DNA from: Paraprevotella clara YIT 11840
Lineage (GTDB): Bacteria; Bacteroidota; Bacteroidia; Bacteroidales; Bacteroidaceae
Length of the DNA: 64,000 bases
Direction of reading: 5' to 3'
Assembly: GCF_000233955.1 (NCBI RefSeq)
Contig: NZ_JH376599.1
Span: forward strand, 126,277-190,276
Shown in pieces: positions 1 to 9,741 of the stretch. Numbering within the stretch: position 1 is the first letter of the stretch; each line of letters opens with the position of its first letter. The notes under the pieces were generated by a model. That model was not told where the DNA came from. It did no database searches and saw nothing but the letters and a program-made list of their open reading frames with translations. The translations under genes and the position numbers were made by a program.

Positions 1-15
1 CGCTTTTTTTGTGTG

Positions 16-83
16 AATGAAACAAAATAAAAGGAATATGATACATGGGCGAAAATGACTTTTCATTTTATCCCGTAATTTAG
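16..83 (+). promoter_or_regulatory. Candidate HTCS operator and -7 box, import operon
   Basis: Direct repeat AATGAAAC (16-23), 13-bp A-rich spacer, TATGATAC (37-44), so the halves are 21 bp apart. A -7-like box TAATTTAG lies at 76-83, exactly 31 bp after the second half-site. No TTTG -33 element is seen, as expected for an activator-dependent promoter. The same arrangement recurs at 16340, 27958, 30492 and 50366. Binding by the HTCS at 23818 is inference. Confidence 0.72.
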
Positions 84-147
84 CACCCGATAATGAGAGT
101 GACGATTTATTATATAGAAACTAATAACATTAATAAAATAATCTAAT

Positions 148-2706
148 ATGAGTTCAAGGAAAAACAGAAGAAGATTCGCTCCGTTTTGGACTGGTTTGGC
201 ATGCTGTGCCTTGGGTTGTTTCTACTCCTGTAATGATGGCTACGATTTGATGGATGAAGATCCGGCGTGGCTGGGTAGTAGTATTTACGACTATTTGAAG
301 TCGAATGGGAATTACACCAATGTGGTGAGGATGATTGATGACTTGGGGTATACCGAAGTCCTTGCCCGTACGGGAAGTAAGACCTTATTTGTAGCAGATG
401 ATGATGCTTACGCGCGTTTCTATAATAATAGGAAATGGGGTGTAGGAAGTTATGAAGACTTGTCCGTGGCACAGAAGAAGCAGTTGCTTTATGGTTCGAT
501 GATCAACAACGCCTGCCAGGTTGCTTACTTGTCAAGTTCTACCGGGCCGACAGAAGGTGACTGTATGCGCCGCTTGACTTCAGCATCGGCATACGATACA
601 GTGCCTATTTTGAAACCTGAAGATATGCCGGATACAAAGTATTGGACATATTACAAAAATTCAGGTAAGGCTATCCCGTGTTTGGAAGATATGACCACAG
701 CGCCTATGATTCATTTCATTGAGGCTTATTTGCAGAACCGTCGTATATCCAATGATGATTGTAATTTCCTATTTAATTATGCAACGGAACGTAAGCCGGG
801 TGATGCCAATGTTAATGGAGTGATGATGGTAGAACAAAACATTCGTTGTTCGAATGGTTTTGTACATAAGATGGGGGATGTGATGACCCCGCTTCCTAAT
901 TTGGCTAATGTCATTGCAGGAATGCCACGTGCACAACAGTATTCAAAGATGTTGGATCGTTTTTCAGCACCTTATTATGATGAATCGTTGACACGAGAGT
1001 ATAATCGTTTGTATGGTACTAGTTATGATTCCGTTTTTCAGAAACGTTATTTTTCTGAACGTTCACAAAAAGGACAGCCTTTGAATCTCACGCAGAAAGA
1101 AGAACCGGTAGAAGCGATGCTAAAATTCGACCCGGGATGGAATGAATATTATTCAGAGTTAAATGCCAGTGTCTCTACGGATGTACTTTTGCAACAAGAT
1201 ATGGCTGTTATGCTTGTGCCGACTGATGCCGCACTTACAGAATATTGGGAGAATGGTGCCGGAAAAGTATTGAAAGATAGGTATGGGGCTTGGGAGAATG
1301 TTCCGGATAAAGTGCTTTCGAAGTTATTGAACGTAAACATGCTTAATTCTTTTTCAAATTCTGTTCCCAGTAAATTCAGCACAGTATTGAATGATGCGAA
1401 TGACGAACTGAAGATTAAAAAGGAAGATGTGGATAGCGTATTCTTCGCTTGTAACGGAGCTGTTTACTTGACGAATAAGGTATTTAGTCCAGTAGCCTAT
1501 ATATCCGTTTCGTTTCCGGCTTTGGTTAACGAAACGATGAATATTATCAATTGGGCTATTGAACAATATGATTACGATGTATATCTAAATTCGCAAAATT
1601 CTACTTATAGCTTCTTCATTCCGACGAATCAAGGACTGTTGACTTATGTTGACCCATGTTCTTTTGGTAAGAATCAGACTCAGATTTATGAGTTCCACTA
1701 TGACGAGAAGGCTCAGACGGAAGCAGAGAAAGTACGGGCTTTTATTTTTAACTATGATGTGGAGTCTGGGACAAGGCTTGATTCGATAGGTGAAGCTTCA
1801 ACGACTCAGATACGTGACCGTTTGACGGATATTTTGGAAACACATATTGTGGTCGGTGATGTGGAAAGTGGGGAAAAGTATTATAGGACAAAAGACGGAG
1901 GTACGATTCTTGTCGAGAATGCCGGGCAGTCTAATATGACAATTGCCGGAGGATGGCAGTTGGAACATGGTAAAAACTTGCCTGTTGCACAAATCTATCA
2001 GGAAGAAAATGGTAAGGCGTATATATTGGAGGGATCGCTTATACAGACAGCCCAGAAATCTGTTCCCGATTTACTGAAAGAACATGATGAGTTTTCGAAA
2101 TTTTACGAATTGTTGGAAGGCTCCTCTATCATGTCAAATATTATTTCGACAGGAAGCGGTACTGATGCACCATCTTATGCTTGTCCAAGTCCGAGCATTA
2201 CATTATTTAATACATTCCATTATACGGTGTATGTGCCGACTAACGAGTCTATACAAGCTTTACACGATGAAGGTAAGTTGCCGACTTGGGATGAGGTGGA
2301 AGCAGAACAGGATGAGGATGAAAAAGAGAAGAAGACAGAGCAGATTGAAAAATTTCTCAAATATCACATTCAGGATAATTCGTTATATATCGGGCAGGGG
2401 AAAATTGCCGAGGCTGAATATGAGACTTCCGCTTATGAACTCAATGGGACTGATAACACTATCTCATACTGTCGTTTGACAGTGGAGGGTGATGACAGTC
2501 ATCTGACAGTAAAGGATGCGGCAGGAAACAAGCGTAATGTGTTGAAAAATGGTGGCCTTTACAACCTGATGGCACGTGAATACCAATACAATACTGCAGA
2601 TGTGGCTTCAGCTTCGGAGATTTATACGACATCTTACGCTGTGGTACATCAAATTGATGGGCCATTAATGTGGGAAAAAGACGACGAAGCAGAGAATATG
2701 GAATAA
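148..2706 (+). CDS. FAS1 (fasciclin)-repeat lipoprotein, four repeats
   Basis: An 852-residue predicted outer-surface lipoprotein and first gene of the import operon. The N-terminus has a basic stretch, a hydrophobic segment and a lipobox ending at Cys28, followed by Asn-Asp. Four FAS1-like units can be picked out by the H1-type strand they share: LFVADDDA near residue 80, VMLVPTDAAL near 355, SFFIPTNQGL near 490 and TVYVPTNESI near 695. FAS1 domains are adhesion or glycan-binding folds; in Bacteroidales such lipoproteins often accompany SusCD pairs, probably as surface glycan-binding proteins. It ends 29 bp before susC-like gene 2736. A Glu/Lys-rich linker lies near residues 715-735. The precise ligand cannot be read from sequence. 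Confidence 0.82.
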   Translation: MSSRKNRRRFAPFWTGLACCALGCFYSCNDGYDLMDEDPAWLGSSIYDYLKSNGNYTNVVRMIDDLGYTEVLARTGSKTLFVADDDAYARFYNNRKWGVGSYEDLSVAQKKQLLYGSMINNACQVAYLSSSTGPTEGDCMRRLTSASAYDTVPILKPEDMPDTKYWTYYKNSGKAIPCLEDMTTAPMIHFIEAYLQNRRISNDDCNFLFNYATERKPGDANVNGVMMVEQNIRCSNGFVHKMGDVMTPLPNLANVIAGMPRAQQYSKMLDRFSAPYYDESLTREYNRLYGTSYDSVFQKRYFSERSQKGQPLNLTQKEEPVEAMLKFDPGWNEYYSELNASVSTDVLLQQDMAVMLVPTDAALTEYWENGAGKVLKDRYGAWENVPDKVLSKLLNVNMLNSFSNSVPSKFSTVLNDANDELKIKKEDVDSVFFACNGAVYLTNKVFSPVAYISVSFPALVNETMNIINWAIEQYDYDVYLNSQNSTYSFFIPTNQGLLTYVDPCSFGKNQTQIYEFHYDEKAQTEAEKVRAFIFNYDVESGTRLDSIGEASTTQIRDRLTDILETHIVVGDVESGEKYYRTKDGGTILVENAGQSNMTIAGGWQLEHGKNLPVAQIYQEENGKAYILEGSLIQTAQKSVPDLLKEHDEFSKFYELLEGSSIMSNIISTGSGTDAPSYACPSPSITLFNTFHYTVYVPTNESIQALHDEGKLPTWDEVEAEQDEDEKEKKTEQIEKFLKYHIQDNSLYIGQGKIAEAEYETSAYELNGTDNTISYCRLTVEGDDSHLTVKDAAGNKRNVLKNGGLYNLMAREYQYNTADVASASEIYTTSYAVVHQIDGPLMWEKDDEAENME

Positions 2707-2735
2707 AATGTCAAACCAAGTAATATTATAAATGA

Positions 2736-5700
2736 ATGAAAACCCTATATCGACATATTATGTTAGGTGCGTTTGTCGCTTTGCCCTTGATGGGTTTTGC
2801 GCAAGCACCCGGGACGATGATTAGTGGTACTGTCTCTGACGATATTGAACCGTTGATGATGGTGAATGTTGTCGAAGTAGACGAGGCTAATCGTATCGTG
2901 GCTCACGGTGTAACGGACATCAATGGAAACTTTTCTTTCCGTATTGTGGATCCAAAACATCGTCTGAAGATTTCGTACGTAGGTTATGCCACACAACTTA
3001 TCCCTATTAAAGGGACACGTTATAATATAAAGTTGAAGAGCAACTTGCAATTAAAGGAGGTGGTCGTGAAACAGAAGCGCGTAATGCAATCCAGTGGCTT
3101 GGCCATACCGGAACGTGAAGTTTCGGTGGCTCATCAAACTATTGATGCTAAAGAGTTTGAAGGATTGAGCCTGACGAGCATCGATGAAGCTTTGCAAGGT
3201 CGTGTGGCAGGTTTGGATATCGTGTTTAACTCCGGTGACTTAGGAGCCGGTACAACCATGCGTTTGCGTGGGGTCAGTTCTATCAACGGTAATACCCAAC
3301 CGTTGGTAGTAGTAGACGGTAATGTGTTTGAAAGCGATTACTTGTCTGGTTTTGATTTTGCTTCGGCTACAGAGGAACAGTATTCCGAGCTATTGAATGT
3401 CAATCCGGACGATATCGCCAGTATTACGGTATTGAAAGATGCCGCGGGGACAGCCATTTATGGTTCGCAGGGAGCAAATGGTGTAATTGAAATTAAGACA
3501 AAGCGTGGGGTAAGGGGGAAGACGAGAGTGACTTATTCCTATGCGGCTACGATGACTTATCAACCCAAAGGCATGCGTATGTTGAATGGTGACCAGTACA
3601 CTATGTTGATGAAAGAAGCATATTATAATCCTGCATTAAGTGATGCGTCGTCCAACATACCGGAATTCAATTACGATCCGTCTTTTGCGGAATATGAGAA
3701 TTATAATAATAATACGGACTGGGTGGATGCTGTGACCCAAGTGGGTTGGTTGCAGAAGCATTATGTGACACTCTCTGGAGGTGGTGAGAAAGCTGCATTT
3801 CGTATCTCTGCCGGTTACGATCACCAGACGGGTACGGTTATAGCTCAGGAACTCGATCGTTTCACTACGCGTGTGGCTTTGGATTATTTTGTGAGTGACC
3901 GCATTAAGATTGTAACGAACTTTAATATGACGTATCAAGATAATCAGAAGAACTATGATGACCTGTTGAATATTGCTTACCGTAAAATGCCGAATATGTC
4001 TATTTATGAGCAAGATGCTTATGGTAATAACACTTCGAATTACTATCACATGTTGCCAACGGCATCTTCCACATTCCGCCAGGATAAAGACCAATACAGT
4101 TTGGTGAATCCGGTAGCTTTAGCATACGAGGCCACTAATGATGAGACATTGTATAAAATGCAGCCCGAGTTTCAATTGCATTATAATCTCTTGGGCTTGG
4201 ATGAGACCAAGACGCAATTGAAGTATGAAGGCAAAGTGCTGTTCAATATTGAGAATAGGTATACGGACAAGTTCTATCCCTCCAGTTTGGTAACAGCCGG
4301 GTGGACGGATAAGAATAACAACAAAGCTTCATCGGAAGCATATAAGGGGCGGGCTATCACGACGACACATCGCTTGACATTTATTCCGCACATCATGAAT
4401 ACCGACCATTCTTTCATGGCGATGGCACAGTTCCAACTAACGGACGGTGACTCCAAGAAGCAGTTAAATTCTGTGTATAACCTTCCGACGGGAAGTATTC
4501 AGTCTCCTACGGCTGACGGCTTGATATCAGAAATGTCTACGTCTGCCGGTCAATGGAGGAGTGTTTACATGACGTTTTCAGCCCATTATGCATTTAAGAG
4601 TCGTTATATTGCAGACTTCTCTATTCGTCGGGATGGTACGACCAAGTTTGGCGATAATAAGCGTTGGGGGAATTTCCCGGCTTTGTCTTTCCGTTGGAAT
4701 GTGGTGGATGAACCATGGATGAGAGGTACGCAAAAATGGTTGTCTATGCTCTCGCTTCGTCCGGGATGGGGGCGTGTGGGCAGCCAGCCTACGGATGAAT
4801 ATCTTTTTTTCTCGAAGTATACAGGCACGGATTCCTATAATGGAGCCAACTCCATTTATCCGAGCAATATCCGGTTGAGCAATTTGCAGTGGGAGGAGAA
4901 AGAAACATGGAATGTAGGTTTTGATCTTGGGTTGTTCAATAATATGATTACGGCAGATTTTAATATCTATACCCAAATGACATCTAAACTTTTGATGCGT
5001 GATGTGAAGCTTCCGTCATCATCCGGATTTTCATCGCTTTCTTGGACTAATGTAGGAAAAATGCGTAATAACGGTTGGGAATTCAATGTCAATGGGACGG
5101 ATGTGGTCAAGGTCGGTAAATTCAGATTAGGTTTCAACGTGACGTTTGCCAATAACAAAAACGAAATCGTGGAGATGGATCCTACGGCTTTGTCCAGCCT
5201 GAATAAAGACTTCGATAATAAAAATGGTTCTTATCTGACCCGAATCCAGCTCAATAATCCATTTGGAGCTATATACGGTTTCCGTTATAAGGGCGTATAT
5301 CAGTATTCTGATTATTCGGATGTGGAAGTTCCAGGTGTGAGTGGCCCGAACGCTCCGGTAGCTCGGGATGAGAATGGTAATGTGATTCGTGATAAGGCCG
5401 GTTTTACCATTCCAATGGTATTCGGTTATGACAAGACGACGAATACAGAACTGTATGAATTCCAAGGTGGAGATGCCATTTACGAGGATATTAATCATGA
5501 TGGTAATATCAATGAGTTGGATATAGTTTATCTGGGTTCCTCTTTGCCTAAGATTACCGGTGGATGGGGACTGAAGTTTTCTTATGGCCGTTGGTCGCTC
5601 AATGCACAGTTTAACTTCCGCGTGGGGAACAAAGTGATTAACGAAGCCAGAATGAATGCGGAGTCTATGTATAATAACAATAATCAGGCTGCTTCTGTCA

Positions 5701-6035
5701 ATTGGCGTTGGCGTACGGAAGGGCAGCTTGCGGAGATACCCCGTGCCTTGTATAACAAGGGATTTAATTATTTGGGAAGCGATCGTTTCGTGGAGGATGC
5801 TTCCTTCATGCGTCTGAATTATCTCTCTTTGGGCTATTCTCTCAACCCCAAGCTGTTGAGACGGATTGGGGTGACCTCGTTGAGCATCAATTTGAATGCC
5901 AGCAATCTATTTTGTCTGACAAATTACTCTGGAGCAGATCCAGAGGTCTCATATGGAGGGATGAATGTGGCCACAGATGGAGCCAAGACTCCGCGTTCGC
6001 GGCAGTTTACGGCACGTGTGCAGATAGGTTTCTAA
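2736..6035 (+). CDS. SusC/RagA-family TonB-linked outer membrane transporter (pair 1)
   Basis: A 1099-residue TonB-dependent transporter predicted to import oligosaccharides across the outer membrane. The signal peptide (about residues 1-22) is followed by a carboxypeptidase-regulatory-like beta-sandwich (about 28-105) with the ISGTVSD and ISYVGYATQ motifs, then a plug domain with VVVDGNVF and the conserved LKDAAGTAIYGSQGANGVI segment near 233-250, and a long 22-strand barrel region ending in an aromatic terminus (VQIGF). Length is normal for SusC. The start is the ATG at 2736. The SusD partner starts 19 bp downstream, forming the usual SusCD complex. Substrate is inferred from the enzyme genes in the same locus. 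Confidence 0.95.
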   Translation: MKTLYRHIMLGAFVALPLMGFAQAPGTMISGTVSDDIEPLMMVNVVEVDEANRIVAHGVTDINGNFSFRIVDPKHRLKISYVGYATQLIPIKGTRYNIKLKSNLQLKEVVVKQKRVMQSSGLAIPEREVSVAHQTIDAKEFEGLSLTSIDEALQGRVAGLDIVFNSGDLGAGTTMRLRGVSSINGNTQPLVVVDGNVFESDYLSGFDFASATEEQYSELLNVNPDDIASITVLKDAAGTAIYGSQGANGVIEIKTKRGVRGKTRVTYSYAATMTYQPKGMRMLNGDQYTMLMKEAYYNPALSDASSNIPEFNYDPSFAEYENYNNNTDWVDAVTQVGWLQKHYVTLSGGGEKAAFRISAGYDHQTGTVIAQELDRFTTRVALDYFVSDRIKIVTNFNMTYQDNQKNYDDLLNIAYRKMPNMSIYEQDAYGNNTSNYYHMLPTASSTFRQDKDQYSLVNPVALAYEATNDETLYKMQPEFQLHYNLLGLDETKTQLKYEGKVLFNIENRYTDKFYPSSLVTAGWTDKNNNKASSEAYKGRAITTTHRLTFIPHIMNTDHSFMAMAQFQLTDGDSKKQLNSVYNLPTGSIQSPTADGLISEMSTSAGQWRSVYMTFSAHYAFKSRYIADFSIRRDGTTKFGDNKRWGNFPALSFRWNVVDEPWMRGTQKWLSMLSLRPGWGRVGSQPTDEYLFFSKYTGTDSYNGANSIYPSNIRLSNLQWEEKETWNVGFDLGLFNNMITADFNIYTQMTSKLLMRDVKLPSSSGFSSLSWTNVGKMRNNGWEFNVNGTDVVKVGKFRLGFNVTFANNKNEIVEMDPTALSSLNKDFDNKNGSYLTRIQLNNPFGAIYGFRYKGVYQYSDYSDVEVPGVSGPNAPVARDENGNVIRDKAGFTIPMVFGYDKTTNTELYEFQGGDAIYEDINHDGNINELDIVYLGSSLPKITGGWGLKFSYGRWSLNAQFNFRVGNKVINEARMNAESMYNNNNQAASVNWRWRTEGQLAEIPRALYNKGFNYLGSDRFVEDASFMRLNYLSLGYSLNPKLLRRIGVTSLSINLNASNLFCLTNYSGADPEVSYGGMNVATDGAKTPRSRQFTARVQIGF

Positions 6036-6054
6036 TATTTAAAATGTTTACGTT

Positions 6055-7770
6055 ATGAAATTCTATATAAACAAACAAGTGACAAGGTTGTTCTCTGTAG
6101 CTTTATTCGCTTCTTCGCTGACAGCCTGCGATGATTTTTTGAATATTATTCCACTCAATGACGTGGTGCTGGAGAACTATTGGACAGAAGAGGCCGATGT
6201 GGCTAGTGTGGTGAATTCTTGTTATGCGCAGTTGGAGTCGGGCGATTGTTTGAAGCGGATGCTGGTATGGGGTGAGATGCGCTCCGATAATTTGACTACT
6301 GGGGCAGGTGCTCCACAAGACATTATCCGGATTGCGGAAGAAAATTTGTTGGAAACGAATGGTTATGCGAAGTGGGAATCCTTCTACCAGTGTATCAACC
6401 GCTGTAATACGGTGATTCATTATGCGCCTCAGGTGCAAGCAAAGGATCCTAACTATACGGAGGCTGAATTGAAAGCGAATATTGCAGAAGCTACAGCTAT
6501 ACGCAGTTTATGTTATTTCTATTTGATTCGCACATTCCGTAACGTTCCTTACGTGACGGAACCGTCCATTGACGATACGCAGAACTATCAGGTTCCAGCT
6601 TCCGGTTTCGATGAGGTATTGGCTCATATCATTGCAGACTTGGAGGCCGTGAAGAACGATGCGATACGGACTTATGGTGAATATAGTGATGACAACATGA
6701 ACCGTATCACTCGTTATGCCATATATGCAATGTTGGCAGACATGTATTTGTGGCAGGGGGATTACCAGCGTTGCATAGACTATTGTGATTTGATTATTGA
6801 TTACAAGAAAGAGCAGTATGATGATATGCTTCAGGAATCTTCTTCTTTTATTGAAAATGTCGAACTCTACGGTGAATTTCCTTTGATTTCGGAGGCTCCT
6901 TATGGCTCGTCTTATGCAGGCACGGCATTTACGGAGATATTTGGGGAAGGAAATTCCTTTGAGAGTATCTTTGAATTAAATTTTGTGGATTCGGAAACTC
7001 GCGAGAATCTTTTGACGAAAGAATTTTATGGAGCATATAATAGTACGAATGTGGGGCAACTTGCTGCATGCCCGTATCTGAATGCCCAAGTGGCAGATGG
7101 CTCAAACCCCTATTTCAAGCGTACAGATTGCCGGGTATATGAAAACATGTCAGGGGAGTCTACTGTGAGCATCCGCAAGTATGTCACAGCAGGTGTTGAG
7201 TTCAGGACAAATACGACTACGGGGTCAGCTCCAACGGTAACGGAATATACTCGTTCAAACAATGTGGGCAATTGGATTATATATAGGCTTACGGATGTGA
7301 TGTTGATGAAAGCTGAAGCGGAGGTTCAACTTGCCGGAAATGTGGGAGATGGTTCATCGTTGACATCGGAGCAGGAGGCTCGTTACCGGACTGCTTTCTC
7401 CTGTGTGTCAGCCGTATGGAAACGAGCCAATAATAAGCGTGTGGCAACTACTGATACGTTGGTTTTTGAAGATTATGGCACATCACGCTTGAGCATGGAG
7501 AATCTTGTGTTGGACGAACGTCAGCGCGAATTGATGTTTGAAGGTAAGCGTTGGTTTGACCTGGTACGTCTTTGCCGGCGTGAGGGCTCCAACACCCGCA
7601 TGTTGGATAAGGTAATGCAGAAGTTCAGTGAGAACACGGCTGCGCTCCGTATCCGTCTCTCGACTCCCGATGCTCTTTATTTTCCCTATCATGAAGATGA
7701 GTTGAAGGCCAATTCTTATCTGGTACAGAATCCGGCCTATGAGAATGAAAATATAACCACAACTGAATAA
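6055..7770 (+). CDS. SusD/RagB-family glycan-binding lipoprotein (pair 1)
   Basis: A 571-residue surface lipoprotein that should cap the SusC transporter encoded just upstream. Lipobox SSLTAC puts the lipidated residue at Cys25, followed by DDFL, a common SusD start. The helical TPR-like region includes the EATAIRSLCYFYLIRTFRNVPYV segment (near 145-165) and the C-terminal ERQRELMFEGKRWFDLVRL motif (near 485-505), both hallmarks of RagB/SusD. Length is typical. It lies between a SusC gene and a FAS1 lipoprotein gene (5-bp gap) and is clearly co-transcribed with both. Confidence 0.95.
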   Translation: MKFYINKQVTRLFSVALFASSLTACDDFLNIIPLNDVVLENYWTEEADVASVVNSCYAQLESGDCLKRMLVWGEMRSDNLTTGAGAPQDIIRIAEENLLETNGYAKWESFYQCINRCNTVIHYAPQVQAKDPNYTEAELKANIAEATAIRSLCYFYLIRTFRNVPYVTEPSIDDTQNYQVPASGFDEVLAHIIADLEAVKNDAIRTYGEYSDDNMNRITRYAIYAMLADMYLWQGDYQRCIDYCDLIIDYKKEQYDDMLQESSSFIENVELYGEFPLISEAPYGSSYAGTAFTEIFGEGNSFESIFELNFVDSETRENLLTKEFYGAYNSTNVGQLAACPYLNAQVADGSNPYFKRTDCRVYENMSGESTVSIRKYVTAGVEFRTNTTTGSAPTVTEYTRSNNVGNWIIYRLTDVMLMKAEAEVQLAGNVGDGSSLTSEQEARYRTAFSCVSAVWKRANNKRVATTDTLVFEDYGTSRLSMENLVLDERQRELMFEGKRWFDLVRLCRREGSNTRMLDKVMQKFSENTAALRIRLSTPDALYFPYHEDELKANSYLVQNPAYENENITTTE

Positions 7771-7775
7771 GAGAT

Positions 7776-9704
7776 ATGAAAAGAATAGATAAAATATTGA
7801 TGCGGTTCGTGTTGGCACTTTTGGTCATACCTGCTTTCACAGTGTCTTGTTCAGACGAACCTTTGGCAGAGAATTATTATACGTTTACAGGAGAGATGGT
7901 AACCGACTACCTTCAGAACCGTTCTGGAGAGTTCAGCGACTTCATTACCATTCTTCAGCGTTCTGGTATGTATGGTATGATGGCAGCGTACGGGAGCTAT
8001 ACTTGTTTGGCTCCTAATAATAAAGCTGTGGAGCAATATCTTCATGAATTGGGGATTCAAAGTGTAGATCAGCTTACAAAGGAACAATGCGATACTTTGT
8101 CATGGAACCATATTATTGATCAGGCCTATTTCACTACGGACTTGATAGATGGGAATATACCCACGGCTAACATGAATGACCGTTATTTGACGTTTTCTTG
8201 TGACTCTGATGCATTGAACAACAATAATGTGATTTATTACATCAATAAGAGTGCGCGGTTGATTGTACGGGACGATTCTGTGGAAAATGGTGTGGTGCAC
8301 ACGCTTGACCGTGTGATTGTACCTCAGTCGTTCCTGTTGCCGGATTTATTAGCGGAAGATTCTACTATTTCCATTTTCAATGAAGCACTCAGGTTGACGG
8401 GGTTATGCGATTCGTTGAGACAGTATATCGATCCTACTTACTCTTGTGGGGAAGATTCGGTTAATCAGGATATGGTCATTTCTACGGGAGGGTCATCATA
8501 CACTATGCGCTATGTGGGTACGCGGATGAAACGTTACACAGCTTTTGTGGAGACAGATGAAGTCTATGCGGCCAATGGCATTTATGATTTGGACGGACTG
8601 AAAGCACATGCCAAGCAAGTGTATGACCAGATGTATCCAAAGGATGCCGGATTGTATGATGACGATTGGACCAATCGTAAAAACCCCTTAAACCGCTTCA
8701 TTTCTTATCATTTATTGCCATATTACGGGGCTTATAATGATTGGACTGTTTCGGGGGACATTAAAAACACATGTGCCAAGACGGATTTGATTGATTGTAC
8801 AGATTGGTACACCACAATGTTACAGGGTACTATCATGAAGATGAGTACACCGTCCGAAGGTCTTTTCATCAACCGTAAAGGAGTGGGGGTACGTTATACG
8901 GTTCGGGGTACGAAGGTGCTTTCTCCGTCAGAAATTGGTGACGTGGACCAGCAGGCCTTGAATGGTATCTACCATTACATCGACCAGATATTGGATTATA
9001 ACCAGGAGACTCGTGATGTCGTTTTCAACGACCGTATTCGTGTCATGGCAGCTACACTTTCTCCGGAATTCATGAATTGTGGGGCACGCGGAAATACAGA
9101 ACGTGCCACGGGATTTAAAGTCGTTGAAGGATGGGACTTTCATGGTAAGACCCCGACCATGACTTTACGTAAGCGTGATGTATGGATGGTAACATATGCG
9201 GATTGTATCGACATGGTGGGACAATTTGACGTGACATTCAAGTTGCTTCCCGTACCTAAAGAAGGAACTTACGAGGTGCGTTTCGGCTATGGCTGGGGAG
9301 ATATGCGTGGAAAGGTACAGGTTTATTTCGGTACGGACCCGGATGGTTTGTTGCCCATGGGGCTGCCTATCGACTTTACGCTTTGGCCTACCGATCCGTT
9401 AATTGGTTGGGTTGCTGATACTCCAGGGGACGAGGAAGGAAACCGTGCCATCGACAAAGCCATGCACAACCGTGGCTATATGAAAGATATGGATTCTTGG
9501 GCGCAAGGCGGGACAAATATCCTGAGAGACCAACCGATGAAATTGCGCAAGATTTTGACTACGGAGAATATGAGTCCGGAAAAGGATTATTATGTACGAA
9601 TCAAATTGGTAGTGGATAACCCACAGGCCGAGTTACCTATCAATTATTTCGAGATTGTGCCGAAGAGCATCTATGCAGGGGTGGAAGCCGAGGACACCCA
9701 TTAA
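7776..9704 (+). CDS. FAS1-domain lipoprotein with C-terminal beta-sandwich
   Basis: A 642-residue predicted surface lipoprotein with the lipobox ending at Cys25 (TVSC then SD). The N-terminal half is FAS1-like: VTDYLQNRSGEFSDFITILQ near residue 41 and SYTCLAPNNKAVEQYL near 73-88, with HTLDRVIVP near 170 matching the C-terminal strand of a FAS1 domain. A second, weaker FAS1-like unit probably spans about 185-410. The last 200 residues look like an all-beta, carbohydrate-binding-like domain (KLLPVPKEGTYEVRFGYGW). It starts 5 bp after the SusD stop, so it is translationally linked. Role as a surface glycan-binding protein is inferred from position. Confidence 0.8.
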   Translation: MKRIDKILMRFVLALLVIPAFTVSCSDEPLAENYYTFTGEMVTDYLQNRSGEFSDFITILQRSGMYGMMAAYGSYTCLAPNNKAVEQYLHELGIQSVDQLTKEQCDTLSWNHIIDQAYFTTDLIDGNIPTANMNDRYLTFSCDSDALNNNNVIYYINKSARLIVRDDSVENGVVHTLDRVIVPQSFLLPDLLAEDSTISIFNEALRLTGLCDSLRQYIDPTYSCGEDSVNQDMVISTGGSSYTMRYVGTRMKRYTAFVETDEVYAANGIYDLDGLKAHAKQVYDQMYPKDAGLYDDDWTNRKNPLNRFISYHLLPYYGAYNDWTVSGDIKNTCAKTDLIDCTDWYTTMLQGTIMKMSTPSEGLFINRKGVGVRYTVRGTKVLSPSEIGDVDQQALNGIYHYIDQILDYNQETRDVVFNDRIRVMAATLSPEFMNCGARGNTERATGFKVVEGWDFHGKTPTMTLRKRDVWMVTYADCIDMVGQFDVTFKLLPVPKEGTYEVRFGYGWGDMRGKVQVYFGTDPDGLLPMGLPIDFTLWPTDPLIGWVADTPGDEEGNRAIDKAMHNRGYMKDMDSWAQGGTNILRDQPMKLRKILTTENMSPEKDYYVRIKLVVDNPQAELPINYFEIVPKSIYAGVEAEDTH

Positions 9705-9741
9705 TGTGAGGTGATATAGGGTAAATATAAAAAATAGGTAT